Source: JAMOAW01 sp039908535
GTDB taxonomy: Bacteria > Pseudomonadota > Magnetococcia > Magnetococcales > JADFZT01
NCBI GenBank assembly: GCA_039908535.1
Contig: JAMOAW010000006.1
Coordinates: 1-64,000 of the forward strand
DNA: 64,000 nt
Direction: 5' to 3'
Both the position numbers and the translations under genes were made by a program. Positions 24,800-34,194 of this stretch are shown piece after piece (the stretch's first letter is position 1; each line of letters opens with the position of its first letter). The notes beneath the pieces were generated by a model. The model did no database searches. It was not told the DNA's origin and saw only the letters and a program-made list of their open reading frames with translations.

Positions 24800-26863
24800 A
24801 TGAAAAAATTATTCCGCCGATACGATCTTATTTTTACCGTTTTACTGTTTATTTTGGCCGTACCGGCGGAATATTATGAAATTTTTTCCCTACTAGAGGA
24901 TCAAACCATCTCCTTTAGACATATTTTTCGTATGCACTATGGCAACAAAGACGATACCACCTTTTCCAAGGAGATCGTCTTGGTCAATACCGATGAAGCA
25001 TTTTTCCAAGAGTATGGCAGCTATCCCCTACGCCGAACAGACATTGGAAAAATTGCCGAAAATTTGCATACATTAGGGGCAAAAGTTGTTGCTCTGGATA
25101 TTTTAATGGATTTTCCAAGCTCCTATGGTGAAGACCCGATCATTGCTAAATCTTTAGCCACCATTGGCCGCCCTCTTTTGGTCTCCCAAGCAGAATTTAA
25201 GGGGAATCAATTTATTAAACTCAATCCACCAACGCCCGTTTTAAATGCCGTTGTCGAGACGGGCTATTCTAATATCAGCTCTTCCAGTGCGGTTGTCACC
25301 ACGCTCTCCAAACTGCGCATCTATCCAGAAGTGGCAGAAAAAGGAGGATGGCCCTTTGCGATCAAGGCCCTTGCACTCTATTGGAACTTGGAACCAACTT
25401 TTGAAGGTCAACATCTCACTCTGGGAAAGATGATGACCATTCCACTAGATCAGTTTAACAATCTCTATATTGATTTTCCCTCACTCCCCAGTGGAATACA
25501 TTATTTAAGCGAAGTTGCTGGACTCTCTGCCATGGAGTTTCTGGATATTTCTGACCTAGACGACAATGAATTAAACGAACTCAGTTATTGGGTCAAAGAT
25601 AAAATCGTTTTGTTGGGCGACACCTCAGAGGTATCACATGACTGGTTTGATACTCCAGTTGGAATGGTTTATGGAGTTGAAATTATTGCCGATACCATCC
25701 ACACCATACTGAAAGGATGCCCTCTACGCCCGGCCCCTCTGTCGATGGAAGTTTTACTGAGTGGGACCTTTATGCTGACCATCATTTTTACCGGACGAAT
25801 CTCTCACCCCTCGCTGCGCGCCCTCATAGCCACTCTCTTTATACTAACCTATATCACGGCACTCACCTGGGCCTATGTTCAAATTGGCCTGGTTATCTCT
25901 ATGGTTTACACTCTTTTGGCGGGGGTGATCAGTTTTCTGGCTATCAGTCTACGCTATTATTTAATGGTGATGGGTCAGAAACATCTCATTCAAAATGCCT
26001 TTGGTCAATATCTTTCTCCAAAAGTAGTTGATATTTTGGTTAAAGATCCAAGCAAGCTCACCTTGGGTGGTGAACAACGGGAGATGACCGCGCTTTTTTC
26101 TGATGTTGCTGGTTTTTCAAGCATCTCCGAAAATCTTACACCAAAGGAGTTGGTCCATCTCCTCAACGAATACCTCACGGCCATGTGTAATATTATCGCC
26201 CGCCACCATGGCACCATAGATAAATTTGAAGGGGATGCCATTATTGCCTTTTGGGGAGCCCCGATTGATCAAGCCGATCATGCCAAACTCGCCTGCTTGG
26301 CCTGTATCGACATGCAAAAAGAGATGCATCACATGCGCAATCGGCTTAAGGAGGCCAATCGACCTGCCATGCACATCCGCATTGGCTTGAATTCTGGTCC
26401 TATGGTCGTCGGAAACATGGGCTCAGCCCAACGCATGGATTATACCATTATGGGGGACGCAGTTAATTTAGCCGCCCGTTTAGAGGGTGCCAATAAATTT
26501 TATGGTTCCGATACACTTATTTCAGAAACAACATATAAGCTGGCTCAAGAGGTTATTGATGTACGCCAATTGGACACCGTGCGTGTCGTTGGCAAACGCG
26601 AAGCGGTGACCATTTATCAATTGCTGGACCGCAAAAATCAGGTCTCAGGAACCATGGCGGAGATGTTGGTCTACTATGAAAAAGGGTTAACTGCCTATCA
26701 AAACATGGATTTTTCTCAAGCTTTGCTATTTTTTCAAACAGCACTGAAAATTTTACCAACAGATGGTCCATGTCAAACCTATGTAGATCGTTGTCAGCAG
26801 TTTTTATTAACACCTCCTGATCATCACTGGGATGGCGTGTTCCAATTGACCTCTAAAGGTTGA
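24800..26863 (+). CDS. CHASE2-domain class III adenylate cyclase
   Basis: The protein has 687 residues: one N-terminal membrane helix, an extracytoplasmic CHASE2 sensor domain (about 35-310, VALDILMDFPSSYGEDP), three membrane helices (about 315-390) and a class III cyclase domain (about 425-610). Both metal aspartates are present (FSDVAGFSS, Asp about 434; FEGDAIIAFWG, Asp about 478). Lys in DKFEGD and Asp in QRMDYTIMGDAVNLAARLEG predict ATP rather than GTP as substrate. A short TPR-like tail follows. An AGGA ribosome site precedes the ATG. Its cAMP could act through the cNMP-binding protein at 15310. Confidence 0.92.
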   Translation: MKKLFRRYDLIFTVLLFILAVPAEYYEIFSLLEDQTISFRHIFRMHYGNKDDTTFSKEIVLVNTDEAFFQEYGSYPLRRTDIGKIAENLHTLGAKVVALDILMDFPSSYGEDPIIAKSLATIGRPLLVSQAEFKGNQFIKLNPPTPVLNAVVETGYSNISSSSAVVTTLSKLRIYPEVAEKGGWPFAIKALALYWNLEPTFEGQHLTLGKMMTIPLDQFNNLYIDFPSLPSGIHYLSEVAGLSAMEFLDISDLDDNELNELSYWVKDKIVLLGDTSEVSHDWFDTPVGMVYGVEIIADTIHTILKGCPLRPAPLSMEVLLSGTFMLTIIFTGRISHPSLRALIATLFILTYITALTWAYVQIGLVISMVYTLLAGVISFLAISLRYYLMVMGQKHLIQNAFGQYLSPKVVDILVKDPSKLTLGGEQREMTALFSDVAGFSSISENLTPKELVHLLNEYLTAMCNIIARHHGTIDKFEGDAIIAFWGAPIDQADHAKLACLACIDMQKEMHHMRNRLKEANRPAMHIRIGLNSGPMVVGNMGSAQRMDYTIMGDAVNLAARLEGANKFYGSDTLISETTYKLAQEVIDVRQLDTVRVVGKREAVTIYQLLDRKNQVSGTMAEMLVYYEKGLTAYQNMDFSQALLFFQTALKILPTDGPCQTYVDRCQQFLLTPPDHHWDGVFQLTSKG

Positions 26864-26921
26864 TTTTTTCAGTCAAGCGCATGGATCGGTTATTTTCTCT
26901 CAATACGTATCTAAAAAAAGG

Positions 26922-26950
26922 TTGACAATCCACGCCATTTAACCAATAAT
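26922..26950 (+). promoter_or_regulatory. Sigma-70 promoter of tRNA-Leu
   Basis: TTGACA (26922-26927), a 17-base spacer and AATAAT (26945-26950) lie 13 bases before the tRNA. This is the best-matched housekeeping promoter in the window. Confidence 0.8.
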
Positions 26951-26963
26951 TCTGCCCTTAAGT

Positions 26964-27049
26964 GCCCAGGTGGCGGAATGGTAGACGCGCTAGATTCAGG
27001 TTCTAGTGGCTGCAAGGTCGTGGAAGTTCAAGTCTTCTCCTGGGCACCA
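26964..27049 (+). tRNA. tRNA-Leu (anticodon CAG)
   Basis: The sequence folds as a class II tRNA. The acceptor stem GCCCAGG pairs with CCTGGGC, the D arm is GCGGAATGGTAGACGCGC, and the anticodon arm is CTAGA-TTCAGGT-TCTAG with anticodon CAG. A long variable arm follows, then the T arm with TTCAAGT, and the CCA end is encoded. No integrase or duplicated 3' end was noticed nearby. Confidence 0.95.
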
Positions 27050-27280
27050 ATAAAAAAACCCAATGGGTATCCAAGAATGGTGGTAAAAAAAACAAAACGG
27101 GGATGTGGTATACCTAAACAATCCATCTCAAAATAATTAGAAAATTCATCATATCAAAATTTTCAATCGAATTAGCCCCCCTTTTTTTGAAATAGGAGAT
27201 GACTGTTACTGTCTTGGGTATAGTCACCCTGATTTTAATTTTTTTTCCCGCATTAAATACAAAACGACCACAAAAAATCA

Positions 27281-27422
27281 GCCCGCAGGGCATCATGTTC
27301 ATGGTGTCGGAAAAATAAAAATCAAGACCTTGGGGGGCGGAGAACCGCCCCCCAACTCCCCCCACCCTTTTCTTTTAATACTTAAAAAAAAGAGGGGGTC
27401 TGAGGGATTCATCCCCCAGGAT
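27281..27422 (+). repeat. Type A palindromic intergenic repeat, copy with outer palindrome on left
   Basis: GCCCGCAGGGCATCATGTTC precedes the left arm here, then both hairpins follow (the second with one mismatch, TGAGGGATTCATCCCCCAGG). It lies just beyond the triheme cytochrome stop. The remainder of the 370-base gap after the tRNA (27050-27280) shows nothing else. Confidence 0.85.
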
Positions 27423-27424
27423 AT

Positions 27425-28099
27425 TTATTTATCCGACCACCATTGTTGCGGTGAATCTTTGTGGATCACGCTGTGACAGCGTTGGCATGTATAAGCGGAA
27501 AAAGCGACGCGACCATGACAGGCTCCACAATATCGACCCCGAAAGACATCGTCCATGCGAATGGGGTTGCCGCCGGTTTTTGGAAAAAAAATTTCTGGAT
27601 GACAGTTGGAGCAGTCCAACCATTGGGTATGGGCCAAATGGGGAAAACGGACATGAGGCATGGTCTTGGTATCGGTCATGATAATGTCTAAATCCAAAGG
27701 TTCCATTTTAGCATCCCCCGTGCGATTGGCACGAGGCTTGATTAGACCTTGTGAAAGGGCCATCATCCAGTTGACCTGCCCCCGCTGATCCAAAGGAAAT
27801 TGTGACATCGCCTCAGCAGGGTTTTGCAAATAAGCAATCCCGGCATTGCTTGGATCATGGATACCATCTTTGCGAATTTCCGAAGTGGTAAATGCGGCGG
27901 GTTTTTGTTTAACTTTAGCATTGGTTGGGGCAGCGGATAAATTTTCTGAGGCTGGCGGGGCTTCAACTCCCTGTTTAGAGGAGGAAGATATCGTTTTGGA
28001 ACGGGTAACACGCGCCTCGGCAGAATGATAAATGGTACCAAAAAAAATAAAAAAAAGCAAAATAAGACGCAATTGCATATAATCCGCAAGAGAAGACAT
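27425..28099 (-). CDS. Exported triheme cytochrome c (c7/c3-like)
   Basis: The protein has 224 residues: a signal peptide (about 1-29), a long low-complexity linker rich in A, P, S and K, and a C-terminal domain with three CxxCH heme sites (CSNCH, CGACH, CQRCH) and distal histidines (HVRFPHLAHTQW). This resembles the triheme c7-type fold, a periplasmic electron carrier. AAGGGG five bases before the ATG at 28099 supports the start. It is divergent from the histidine kinase gene. Confidence 0.85.
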   Translation of the reverse strand: MSSLADYMQLRLILLFFIFFGTIYHSAEARVTRSKTISSSSKQGVEAPPASENLSAAPTNAKVKQKPAAFTTSEIRKDGIHDPSNAGIAYLQNPAEAMSQFPLDQRGQVNWMMALSQGLIKPRANRTGDAKMEPLDLDIIMTDTKTMPHVRFPHLAHTQWLDCSNCHPEIFFPKTGGNPIRMDDVFRGRYCGACHGRVAFSAYTCQRCHSVIHKDSPQQWWSDK

Positions 28100-28229
28100 T
28101 TCGGCCCCTTAAAAAAGTTGATAGTCTATAAAAAATCCCTGCCTAGCCGTGGCTATGAAAGGGAACCCGAACATTTCGTTTCTTAGGTAATGGTACTATT
28201 AAATCAAATTAAATTAAAAGAGTCCCTTT

Positions 28230-30530
28230 ATGTTTAGGCTGCTCCGTTATTATTCCATCACCAGTTTTATCGCCACCGGGTTGATTGCCCTCTCATTGGT
28301 TTTTTTCTTTGGCTATCTGGTTCGGCACTCATTGCTCCATTTAGGCGAAAAACAAAATGTAGCGATGACGCGGGCATTCAGCAATGCTTTATGGCCTATA
28401 TTAGAGGGATTATTAGACCCAGAATTGGGCTCTATCGACCGCCGCTCCTTAGGAGTACACCCTTTAATTCCTATTTTGGATCGCCAATTGCGTCTGATTA
28501 TGGAAAACTTGGAGGTGATGGAGATAAAAATTTATTCCCCCCAGGGCATGACAGTTTACGCCACCCATTTAAATCAAATCGGTCAAAAACACAGTGGAAA
28601 TTCCGCTTTTAAACGGGCCGTGCAGGGAGAAGTCGTAAGTTCCATGGCCCTTCGGCCTGATGTCTCCTCTTTGGAGGGGGTGATCGAAGATCGCCATTTG
28701 ATCGAAAGTCTTGTTCCCTTGAATCGAGGGGGAAAAATTCTTGGGGTATTTGAACTGTACTACGACATCTCAACGGTGTTGGATCACATCAGCTCCGCTC
28801 AAACTCGAATGGTGGCAGGGGTGGGAGGACTTTTTTTAATCCTCTATTTTACCTTATTTGGCCTCGTTCGGCGCGCAGATCGGATTATTGCCCAACAAAA
28901 TGGACAACTACAAGAGTATTTAGCTCAAATCACTGAGATCAATGCCTCGTTGGAACAACGCGTAGAGGATCGGACCGAAACCCTCAATATTACCAATCAG
29001 GTCCTCAAAGAGGAAATCATTGAGCGACAAATTGCCGAGGCAGAGTTGACCAAACTGTCCAGAGCTGTCGAGCAAAGCCCGGCCTCAGTCTTGATCACCG
29101 ATACTGAAGGACGAATTGAATATGTCAATCCCACCTTTCAACGGGTGAGCGGATACTCTTTGGAAGAGGTCGTTGGCAAAAATCCCAAGATTTTAAAATC
29201 AGGAAAAGTAGCGGCTCAAGATTATGAACAATTATGGACCTCCATCCAAAATGGCCATGAGTGGCGCGGAGAGTTGCTCAACCGCAAAAAAAATGGCGAA
29301 CTTTTTTGGGAGTTGGCCTCTATCTCCCCCATTCGCAACCGTCTCGGTCGCATTACCCATTTTGTAGCGGTCAAAGAGGATATTACCAATCGCAAACAGG
29401 CCGAAGAGCGTTTACAACGCAGTGAGGCACGTTTGCGTAGTATTATGGATAACGTGATGGAAGGCATTTTATCGATTCAAAAAGAGGGCTCCATCGAATC
29501 GGTCAATCCCTCTATGCAGCGCATATTTGGATATACCGATGCCGAAATGGTGGGTGCCCATGTGGGACAATTTTTAGGAGAACCATTTATTTATATACAA
29601 AAAAATCGGATGGCGCGCTATCTTTCGTTTCACGCCCGCAAGCGCAGTTTTATCGATACAGAAATTCGTGCCGATCGCAAAGATGGCAGCAAAGTTCCTC
29701 TGGAGGTGACGTTAATTGATGTACAATCCCCCAGTGGCATTCACTATATCGCCACCATTCGAGATATCAGTGAACGTAAAAAAGCCGAAAAAGAGCTGGA
29801 AGAGGCCCGCAGAAGTTATTACCATCAAGAAAAAATGGCCTCTATTGGAACCCTTGCCGCTGGGATTGTCCATGAAATTGGCAATCCAATCACAGCCATT
29901 TCCGGTTTAATTGAAGCCTTGCGCGACTCTTTGGACAATTTAGGTACCGAAGATGCCTCTTTATTAAACATGATTGATGAACAGGTTCGACGTCTGACCA
30001 GCCTGATTCGCGATGTGCGGGAGTTTTCTATGCCCCAATCCGATGAGATGGACCTCCTGGTCATCAACGATCTGGTGGGGGCCTGCGTTCGTTTAATGCG
30101 TTTTGACAAACGGACCCGCAACATTAATATTCTCTTGCAACTTGGACAAAAAATTCCGGCCATTTCAGGCTCTGGCAATCAATTACGGCAGGTGATCATT
30201 AATTTATTGATCAATGCTTCCGACGCCTTAGAGGGAATTGAAGGACGCAAACCAGAAGTGGTATTGGCAACCCAAGTGCTGGATGGTAAATTACTCTTGA
30301 CGGTCACCGATAATGGCATTGGTATGGATCCCAAAACACGGGATCAAGCTTTTGATGCCTTTTTTACCACAAAGCCAGTCGGCAAAGGAACTGGTCTTGG
30401 ACTTTCCCTTTGTTATTCAATAATTGCCAAGCATGGGGGCACAATGGAAATTGAATCTGAACTGGGTAAAGGAACAACATTAAAAATACTTCTTCCCATT
30501 TTAGAACTAAAAGAGAGCCATGAGGCATAA
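28230..30530 (+). CDS. Membrane sensor histidine kinase with two PAS domains
   Basis: The protein has 766 residues: two membrane helices (about 10-35 and 195-215) enclosing a periplasmic sensor loop, a coiled linker (about 225-270), two PAS/PAC domains (about 278-400 and 405-530) and an NtrB-like kinase core. The H-box is IVHEIGNPITAISG (His about 548), and N and G boxes follow (LLINASDAL, DNGIGM, GKGTGLGLS). It phosphorylates the response regulator that begins two bases after its stop. The signal is unknown; cytochrome genes on both sides suggest a redox-related input. Confidence 0.92.
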   Translation: MFRLLRYYSITSFIATGLIALSLVFFFGYLVRHSLLHLGEKQNVAMTRAFSNALWPILEGLLDPELGSIDRRSLGVHPLIPILDRQLRLIMENLEVMEIKIYSPQGMTVYATHLNQIGQKHSGNSAFKRAVQGEVVSSMALRPDVSSLEGVIEDRHLIESLVPLNRGGKILGVFELYYDISTVLDHISSAQTRMVAGVGGLFLILYFTLFGLVRRADRIIAQQNGQLQEYLAQITEINASLEQRVEDRTETLNITNQVLKEEIIERQIAEAELTKLSRAVEQSPASVLITDTEGRIEYVNPTFQRVSGYSLEEVVGKNPKILKSGKVAAQDYEQLWTSIQNGHEWRGELLNRKKNGELFWELASISPIRNRLGRITHFVAVKEDITNRKQAEERLQRSEARLRSIMDNVMEGILSIQKEGSIESVNPSMQRIFGYTDAEMVGAHVGQFLGEPFIYIQKNRMARYLSFHARKRSFIDTEIRADRKDGSKVPLEVTLIDVQSPSGIHYIATIRDISERKKAEKELEEARRSYYHQEKMASIGTLAAGIVHEIGNPITAISGLIEALRDSLDNLGTEDASLLNMIDEQVRRLTSLIRDVREFSMPQSDEMDLLVINDLVGACVRLMRFDKRTRNINILLQLGQKIPAISGSGNQLRQVIINLLINASDALEGIEGRKPEVVLATQVLDGKLLLTVTDNGIGMDPKTRDQAFDAFFTTKPVGKGTGLGLSLCYSIIAKHGGTMEIESELGKGTTLKILLPILELKESHEA

Positions 30531-30532
30531 CC

Positions 30533-31945
30533 ATGGGTAGATCCTTACATATTTTGGTGATCGACGATGAACCGGCCATTCGACAAATTGTCGTCACAAC
30601 TCTGAAAAAGAATGATTATTCCGTCGAATCAATTGGTAGCGGCGCAGAGGCTTTGGTGCGTTTGGAAAATGGCGATGTGGACGTCGCGATCTGTGACATC
30701 AACATGCCCGGCATGGATGGCATTGAGGTGGTCCGTCAGGCACGAGAAATGAAAATAGAAACGGTATTTTTAATGATGACCGCCTTCGCTTCTATTGAAA
30801 CCGCTGTCAAAGCCATGCGATCAGGGGCCTATGATTATTTAATCAAACCATTGCGCAAAGAGGATCTCTTGCTCCGCTTGGAACAAATCGGCAACATGAT
30901 CGGTCTACAAGATCAAAATCGCGCCTTGCGCAATTTGGTTCAGGCTGGCGAGCGGCGGCGTTGTCGATTGGTTTCCCCAGGAATGATGGAGGTAGACCGT
31001 TTGATTCGCAAGGTGGCTCCAACCGAGTATACCGTTTTAATCTCTGGCGAGAGCGGCACCGGAAAGGGAATTTTAGCACGACAAATGCATGAAAAAAGTC
31101 GGCGCAGCGGGGCTCTTTTTATTCCAGTCAACTGTGGCTCCATTCCTGAAAATCTTTTAGAAAGCGAATTTTTTGGCCATACCAAAGGGGCTTTCACTGG
31201 AGCCGATCGGGCTAAAAAAGGGTTGTTCCTAGAGGCCGACAATGGCACCCTTTTTTTGGACGAAATTGGTGAATTACCATTGCATTTGCAAGTAAAATTG
31301 TTGCATGTTCTAGAAGAAAAACAAATTCGTCCTGTGGGCAGTGAACAATTTCGCAAGGTGGATGTGCGTATTGTCGCCGCGACCAATCGAGATCTTCAAC
31401 ACATGGTTACCGAGGGAACCTTTCGAGAAGATCTGTTTTTTAGGTTGAATATATTCAGTATTCATATTCCACCTTTACGCAGCCGAAAAGAGGATATCCC
31501 CTTGTTGGTGCAGTTTTTTTTAGATCGAAATCGTGATCGAGGCGATGATCAAAACATTTATCTGGATAGCGATGCCGAGGCAGCCTTAAAATCATATACT
31601 TGGCCAGGAAATGTTCGCGAGTTAGAAAATGTCATTGAAAGATCTTTAATCTTAGCCGAAAATGGGGTTATCTCTCTGGAGGATTTACCGAAACATGTCG
31701 CGGCTGCCTTCACCATAAATGAATCCAATGCCGAGGGAGAATTGCCCCCTGGCTCTGGTGGTTCATATGAGGTAACCGGTGGAAAATTGCGTGATCAATT
31801 GCGCGATTTTGAAATACGCGTCATCCAAGAAACCATTGAGCGTGCCAATGGAGACCGAAAACTGGCTGCTCGTCAATTGGGAATTGGTTTATCCAGTCTC
31901 TATCGCAAACTGGAATCAGCCGAAGTCCCCAATATGTTTTGTTAA
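30533..31945 (+). CDS. Sigma-54-dependent response regulator (NtrC family)
   Basis: The protein has 470 residues. It has a receiver domain (about 5-120, phospho-acceptor Asp in ICDINMPGMDG), an AAA+ domain (about 145-385) with Walker A GESGTGKG, the sigma-54 contact loop GAFTGA and Walker B LFLDEIGEL, and a C-terminal Fis-type helix-turn-helix (ARQLGIGLSSLYRKLE). It activates sigma-54 promoters once phosphorylated by the adjacent kinase. I looked for a TGGCAC-N5-TTGC site before the next operon and did not find a convincing one. Confidence 0.93.
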   Translation: MGRSLHILVIDDEPAIRQIVVTTLKKNDYSVESIGSGAEALVRLENGDVDVAICDINMPGMDGIEVVRQAREMKIETVFLMMTAFASIETAVKAMRSGAYDYLIKPLRKEDLLLRLEQIGNMIGLQDQNRALRNLVQAGERRRCRLVSPGMMEVDRLIRKVAPTEYTVLISGESGTGKGILARQMHEKSRRSGALFIPVNCGSIPENLLESEFFGHTKGAFTGADRAKKGLFLEADNGTLFLDEIGELPLHLQVKLLHVLEEKQIRPVGSEQFRKVDVRIVAATNRDLQHMVTEGTFREDLFFRLNIFSIHIPPLRSRKEDIPLLVQFFLDRNRDRGDDQNIYLDSDAEAALKSYTWPGNVRELENVIERSLILAENGVISLEDLPKHVAAAFTINESNAEGELPPGSGGSYEVTGGKLRDQLRDFEIRVIQETIERANGDRKLAARQLGIGLSSLYRKLESAEVPNMFC

Positions 31946-31953
31946 AAGAAAAA

Positions 31954-31979
31954 ATTTTGCGATACGCAAAAAACTTTTT
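31954..31979 (+). terminator. Weak terminator after response regulator
   Basis: TTTTGCG-ATA-CGCAAAA forms a 7-bp stem nine bases after the stop, followed by AACTTTTT. The stem is A/T-rich, so termination may be partial. Confidence 0.4.
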
Positions 31980-32044
31980 CTGATCATCCGTTTAGAAAAA
32001 CAATGGTATCTTTTTATTGGTTTAATATAGTCTTAGGAGCGAAA

Positions 32045-32698
32045 ATGAAAATGAAAATGGATTCCTGGAAAAAGGGTTTGGTATTTTTTTTCAGTACCTC
32101 TTTGTTGGTATTGGTGACAACAAAATCAATTTTAGCGCAATCCATCACTCCAGAGGAGCATTATAAAAAGGGCATGGAAGCCTATCAGACAACCGATATG
32201 GCAGGAGCGACACAAGAGTTTCGTTTGGCTGCTGAAGCAAATTATGGACCGGGGATGCTGATGTATGCCGATCTCCTGGACCGAGCCGAAGATGACGCTT
32301 TGGCGGTTGAATGGTATAAAAAAGCTTTAGCCAATAAGGTTCCTGGAGCGGGTCTGGGCTTGGGGCGCATGATGTGTGACGGCGAAGGGGTTGCAAAACC
32401 AGATTGCGCCGAAGGGATCCGTTTGGTGACCGATTCGGCGCAGTCTGGTCATCTTCCCGCCATGATGCTCCTGGCGCGCATCTACCGCAACGGCGAAATG
32501 GAGGTAAAACCAGATCCTGCCATCTCCTTGGAATGGTTGACCAAGGCGGCCGAAGGGGGCTACCAATCCGCCATGACTGAGCTTGCCCATGTCTATAAAG
32601 ATGGCCTATTGGGTGTGGCACCAAACCCAAAAGAGGCGCAACGCTGGAAAGAGGCCGCCGATAAAATTAAAACGAAATTAAAGGAAGCCACCCGTTGA
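32045..32698 (+). CDS. Exported Sel1-repeat protein
   Basis: From ATG 32045 (TAGGAG eight bases upstream) the protein has 217 residues: a signal peptide (cleavage near ILAQS) and four to five Sel1-like repeats, seen as GAGLGLGRMMCDGEGV, PAMMLLARIYRNGEM and SAMTELAHVYKDGLLG. Sel1 repeats mediate protein contacts, often in periplasmic signalling. It is the first gene of an operon with a cytochrome c and two propeller proteins; the next gene overlaps its stop. Confidence 0.8.
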   Translation: MKMKMDSWKKGLVFFFSTSLLVLVTTKSILAQSITPEEHYKKGMEAYQTTDMAGATQEFRLAAEANYGPGMLMYADLLDRAEDDALAVEWYKKALANKVPGAGLGLGRMMCDGEGVAKPDCAEGIRLVTDSAQSGHLPAMMLLARIYRNGEMEVKPDPAISLEWLTKAAEGGYQSAMTELAHVYKDGLLGVAPNPKEAQRWKEAADKIKTKLKEATR

Positions 32699-33054
32699 GA
32701 ATTTCAATTTGGGCTTTTTTAATCTCTCTAGCTATTTTTTGGGTTGGCTCTGGAATTTTTATTCCTCCAGCTTGGAGCCAGTCCACGACAAAAGAGATTG
32801 GGCCTGGTTTAAAAACGGGTAAACAAAACTATGCGCAATATTGTGCCAGATGCCATGGTGCGACTGGACGCGGAAGCATGGCCGGTGTCCCAGATTTAAG
32901 TTGGCGCGGCGGAAAAGCCAATGGATTGGGTCAATTTGAAGAACACCTGCAAAACCGCATTTTGGCGGGTGGCAAGCTTTGTCCAGCCTATCAGGGTATT
33001 TTGACCAGTGATGAAGTTCGGGATGTTATACACTTTTTGAGAATGCTGCCATAA
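32695..33054 (+). CDS. Monoheme class I cytochrome c
   Basis: The protein has 119 residues: signal peptide (about 1-28, ending PPAWSQ), one heme site CARCH (about residues 51-55) and a C-terminal helix SDEVRDVIHFLRML typical of class I cytochromes. The likely axial Met is not obvious in the usual position, so the distal ligand is uncertain. It starts with TTG overlapping the previous stop (TTGA), and its own stop overlaps the next ATG (TAATG). Confidence 0.85.
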   Translation: MRISIWAFLISLAIFWVGSGIFIPPAWSQSTTKEIGPGLKTGKQNYAQYCARCHGATGRGSMAGVPDLSWRGGKANGLGQFEEHLQNRILAGGKLCPAYQGILTSDEVRDVIHFLRMLP

Positions 33055-34181
33055 TGATCAAAAACTTGCTTCCTCTCCTTGTTCCGGCTTTGCTGGTGGC
33101 CTGTTCGGACCAAACGGATTCCACGGCCACCGCAGCACAGGAAAAACCACACGTTCAGCTCTCCACGACGAAAGCTTCTGCTCTGCCTATCTATCGTATG
33201 GTGGACTCCTTTGAGGTAGGTGAGAACGTTTATGTGCGTTCTCTCAAAGCCGAACCCAGTCAAAATGCCATGTGGGTGGGAACCAGTGTCGGCGTCTTGG
33301 AAGTGGACATGAAATCTCTTTTACCCAAGCAAACCTTTACGAGAGAGAGTGGTTTGGCCAACGAGTATGTCTTTGCCATAGGTATTGATCAAAAAGGTGC
33401 CAAATGGTTTGGCACCAATGCGGGGGGTATGTCACGCTACCAGGATGGTCAGTGGCGCACCTATTTTCCCATGCACGGCCTGGCCGATTATTGGGTCTAC
33501 TCGTTTGCCAATCATCCCGATGGTGGTTTATGGATCGGCACCTGGGCTGGGGCCAATCGTCTGGATTTAAAGACAGGCGAATTTACCACCTATGTCAAGG
33601 AGTTGATCAACGAATGGGTCTATGCCATTCAAATAGATTCCAAAGGTTACGTTTGGTTTGGAACCGAAGGAGGAATCTCCCTCTTTGATGGCCAAACATG
33701 GAAATCCTGGACCCATACCGATGGCTTAGGTGCCCTGAATGGCAATCAACTGCCGGTCAGCACCAATACTGGACTCGGCACCCGCAAACGACATGATTTG
33801 GGGGTTTTAAACGATGGTAGCCCGACCTATAATCCAAATTATGTCTTTTCAATTGTGGTGGACCCAGAGGATATCATTTGGGCTGGCACATGGGGAGGGG
33901 GCGTGAGCCGTTTTGATGGAAAAAATTGGACCAGCTATACAACCGCACAGGGATTACCCGGAAACATTATATACAGCATGATTCGCGATTCCCAAGGTGT
34001 TCTTTGGGTCGGGACCGAAAACGGCATCGGTCATTTTCGCGATGGTCGATGGGAGGCCTTTGCAGACAATTATCGTTTGATTGGTGAAAATGTGTATACC
34101 TTGGCAGAGTCCTCCTCAGGAGAAATTTGGGCAGGAACGCGGGGCAAAGTGATTCGTATCAGTTCGGCGGCGACGCCGTAA
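33054..34181 (+). CDS. Beta-propeller lipoprotein (two-component regulator propeller repeats)
   Basis: The protein has 375 residues. LLVAC at residues 13-17 is a lipobox, so it is probably an outer- or inner-membrane lipoprotein facing the periplasm. About eight repeats of the W-(I/V/F/A)-G-T type follow (MWVGTSVGVL, KWFGTNAGGM, LWIGTWAGAN, VWFGTEGGIS, IWAGTWGGGV, LWVGTENGIG, IWAGTRGKVI), the Reg_prop pattern normally found fused to hybrid histidine kinases. Here no kinase domain is attached. Possible role: ligand or partner sensing for the cytochrome or the upstream kinase. Confidence 0.85.
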   Translation: MIKNLLPLLVPALLVACSDQTDSTATAAQEKPHVQLSTTKASALPIYRMVDSFEVGENVYVRSLKAEPSQNAMWVGTSVGVLEVDMKSLLPKQTFTRESGLANEYVFAIGIDQKGAKWFGTNAGGMSRYQDGQWRTYFPMHGLADYWVYSFANHPDGGLWIGTWAGANRLDLKTGEFTTYVKELINEWVYAIQIDSKGYVWFGTEGGISLFDGQTWKSWTHTDGLGALNGNQLPVSTNTGLGTRKRHDLGVLNDGSPTYNPNYVFSIVVDPEDIIWAGTWGGGVSRFDGKNWTSYTTAQGLPGNIIYSMIRDSQGVLWVGTENGIGHFRDGRWEAFADNYRLIGENVYTLAESSSGEIWAGTRGKVIRISSAATP

Positions 34182-34194
34182 AAAGGAGAGTGAT

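Noticed and set aside
26964..27424. Integration site at tRNA-Leu
   Set aside because: No integrase gene and no duplicated tRNA 3' end were seen downstream; only a type A repeat follows.
31985..32030. Sigma-54 promoter before the Sel1 operon
   Set aside because: TGGTATCTTTTTATTGG has the wrong spacing and lacks the GC and TTGC elements.
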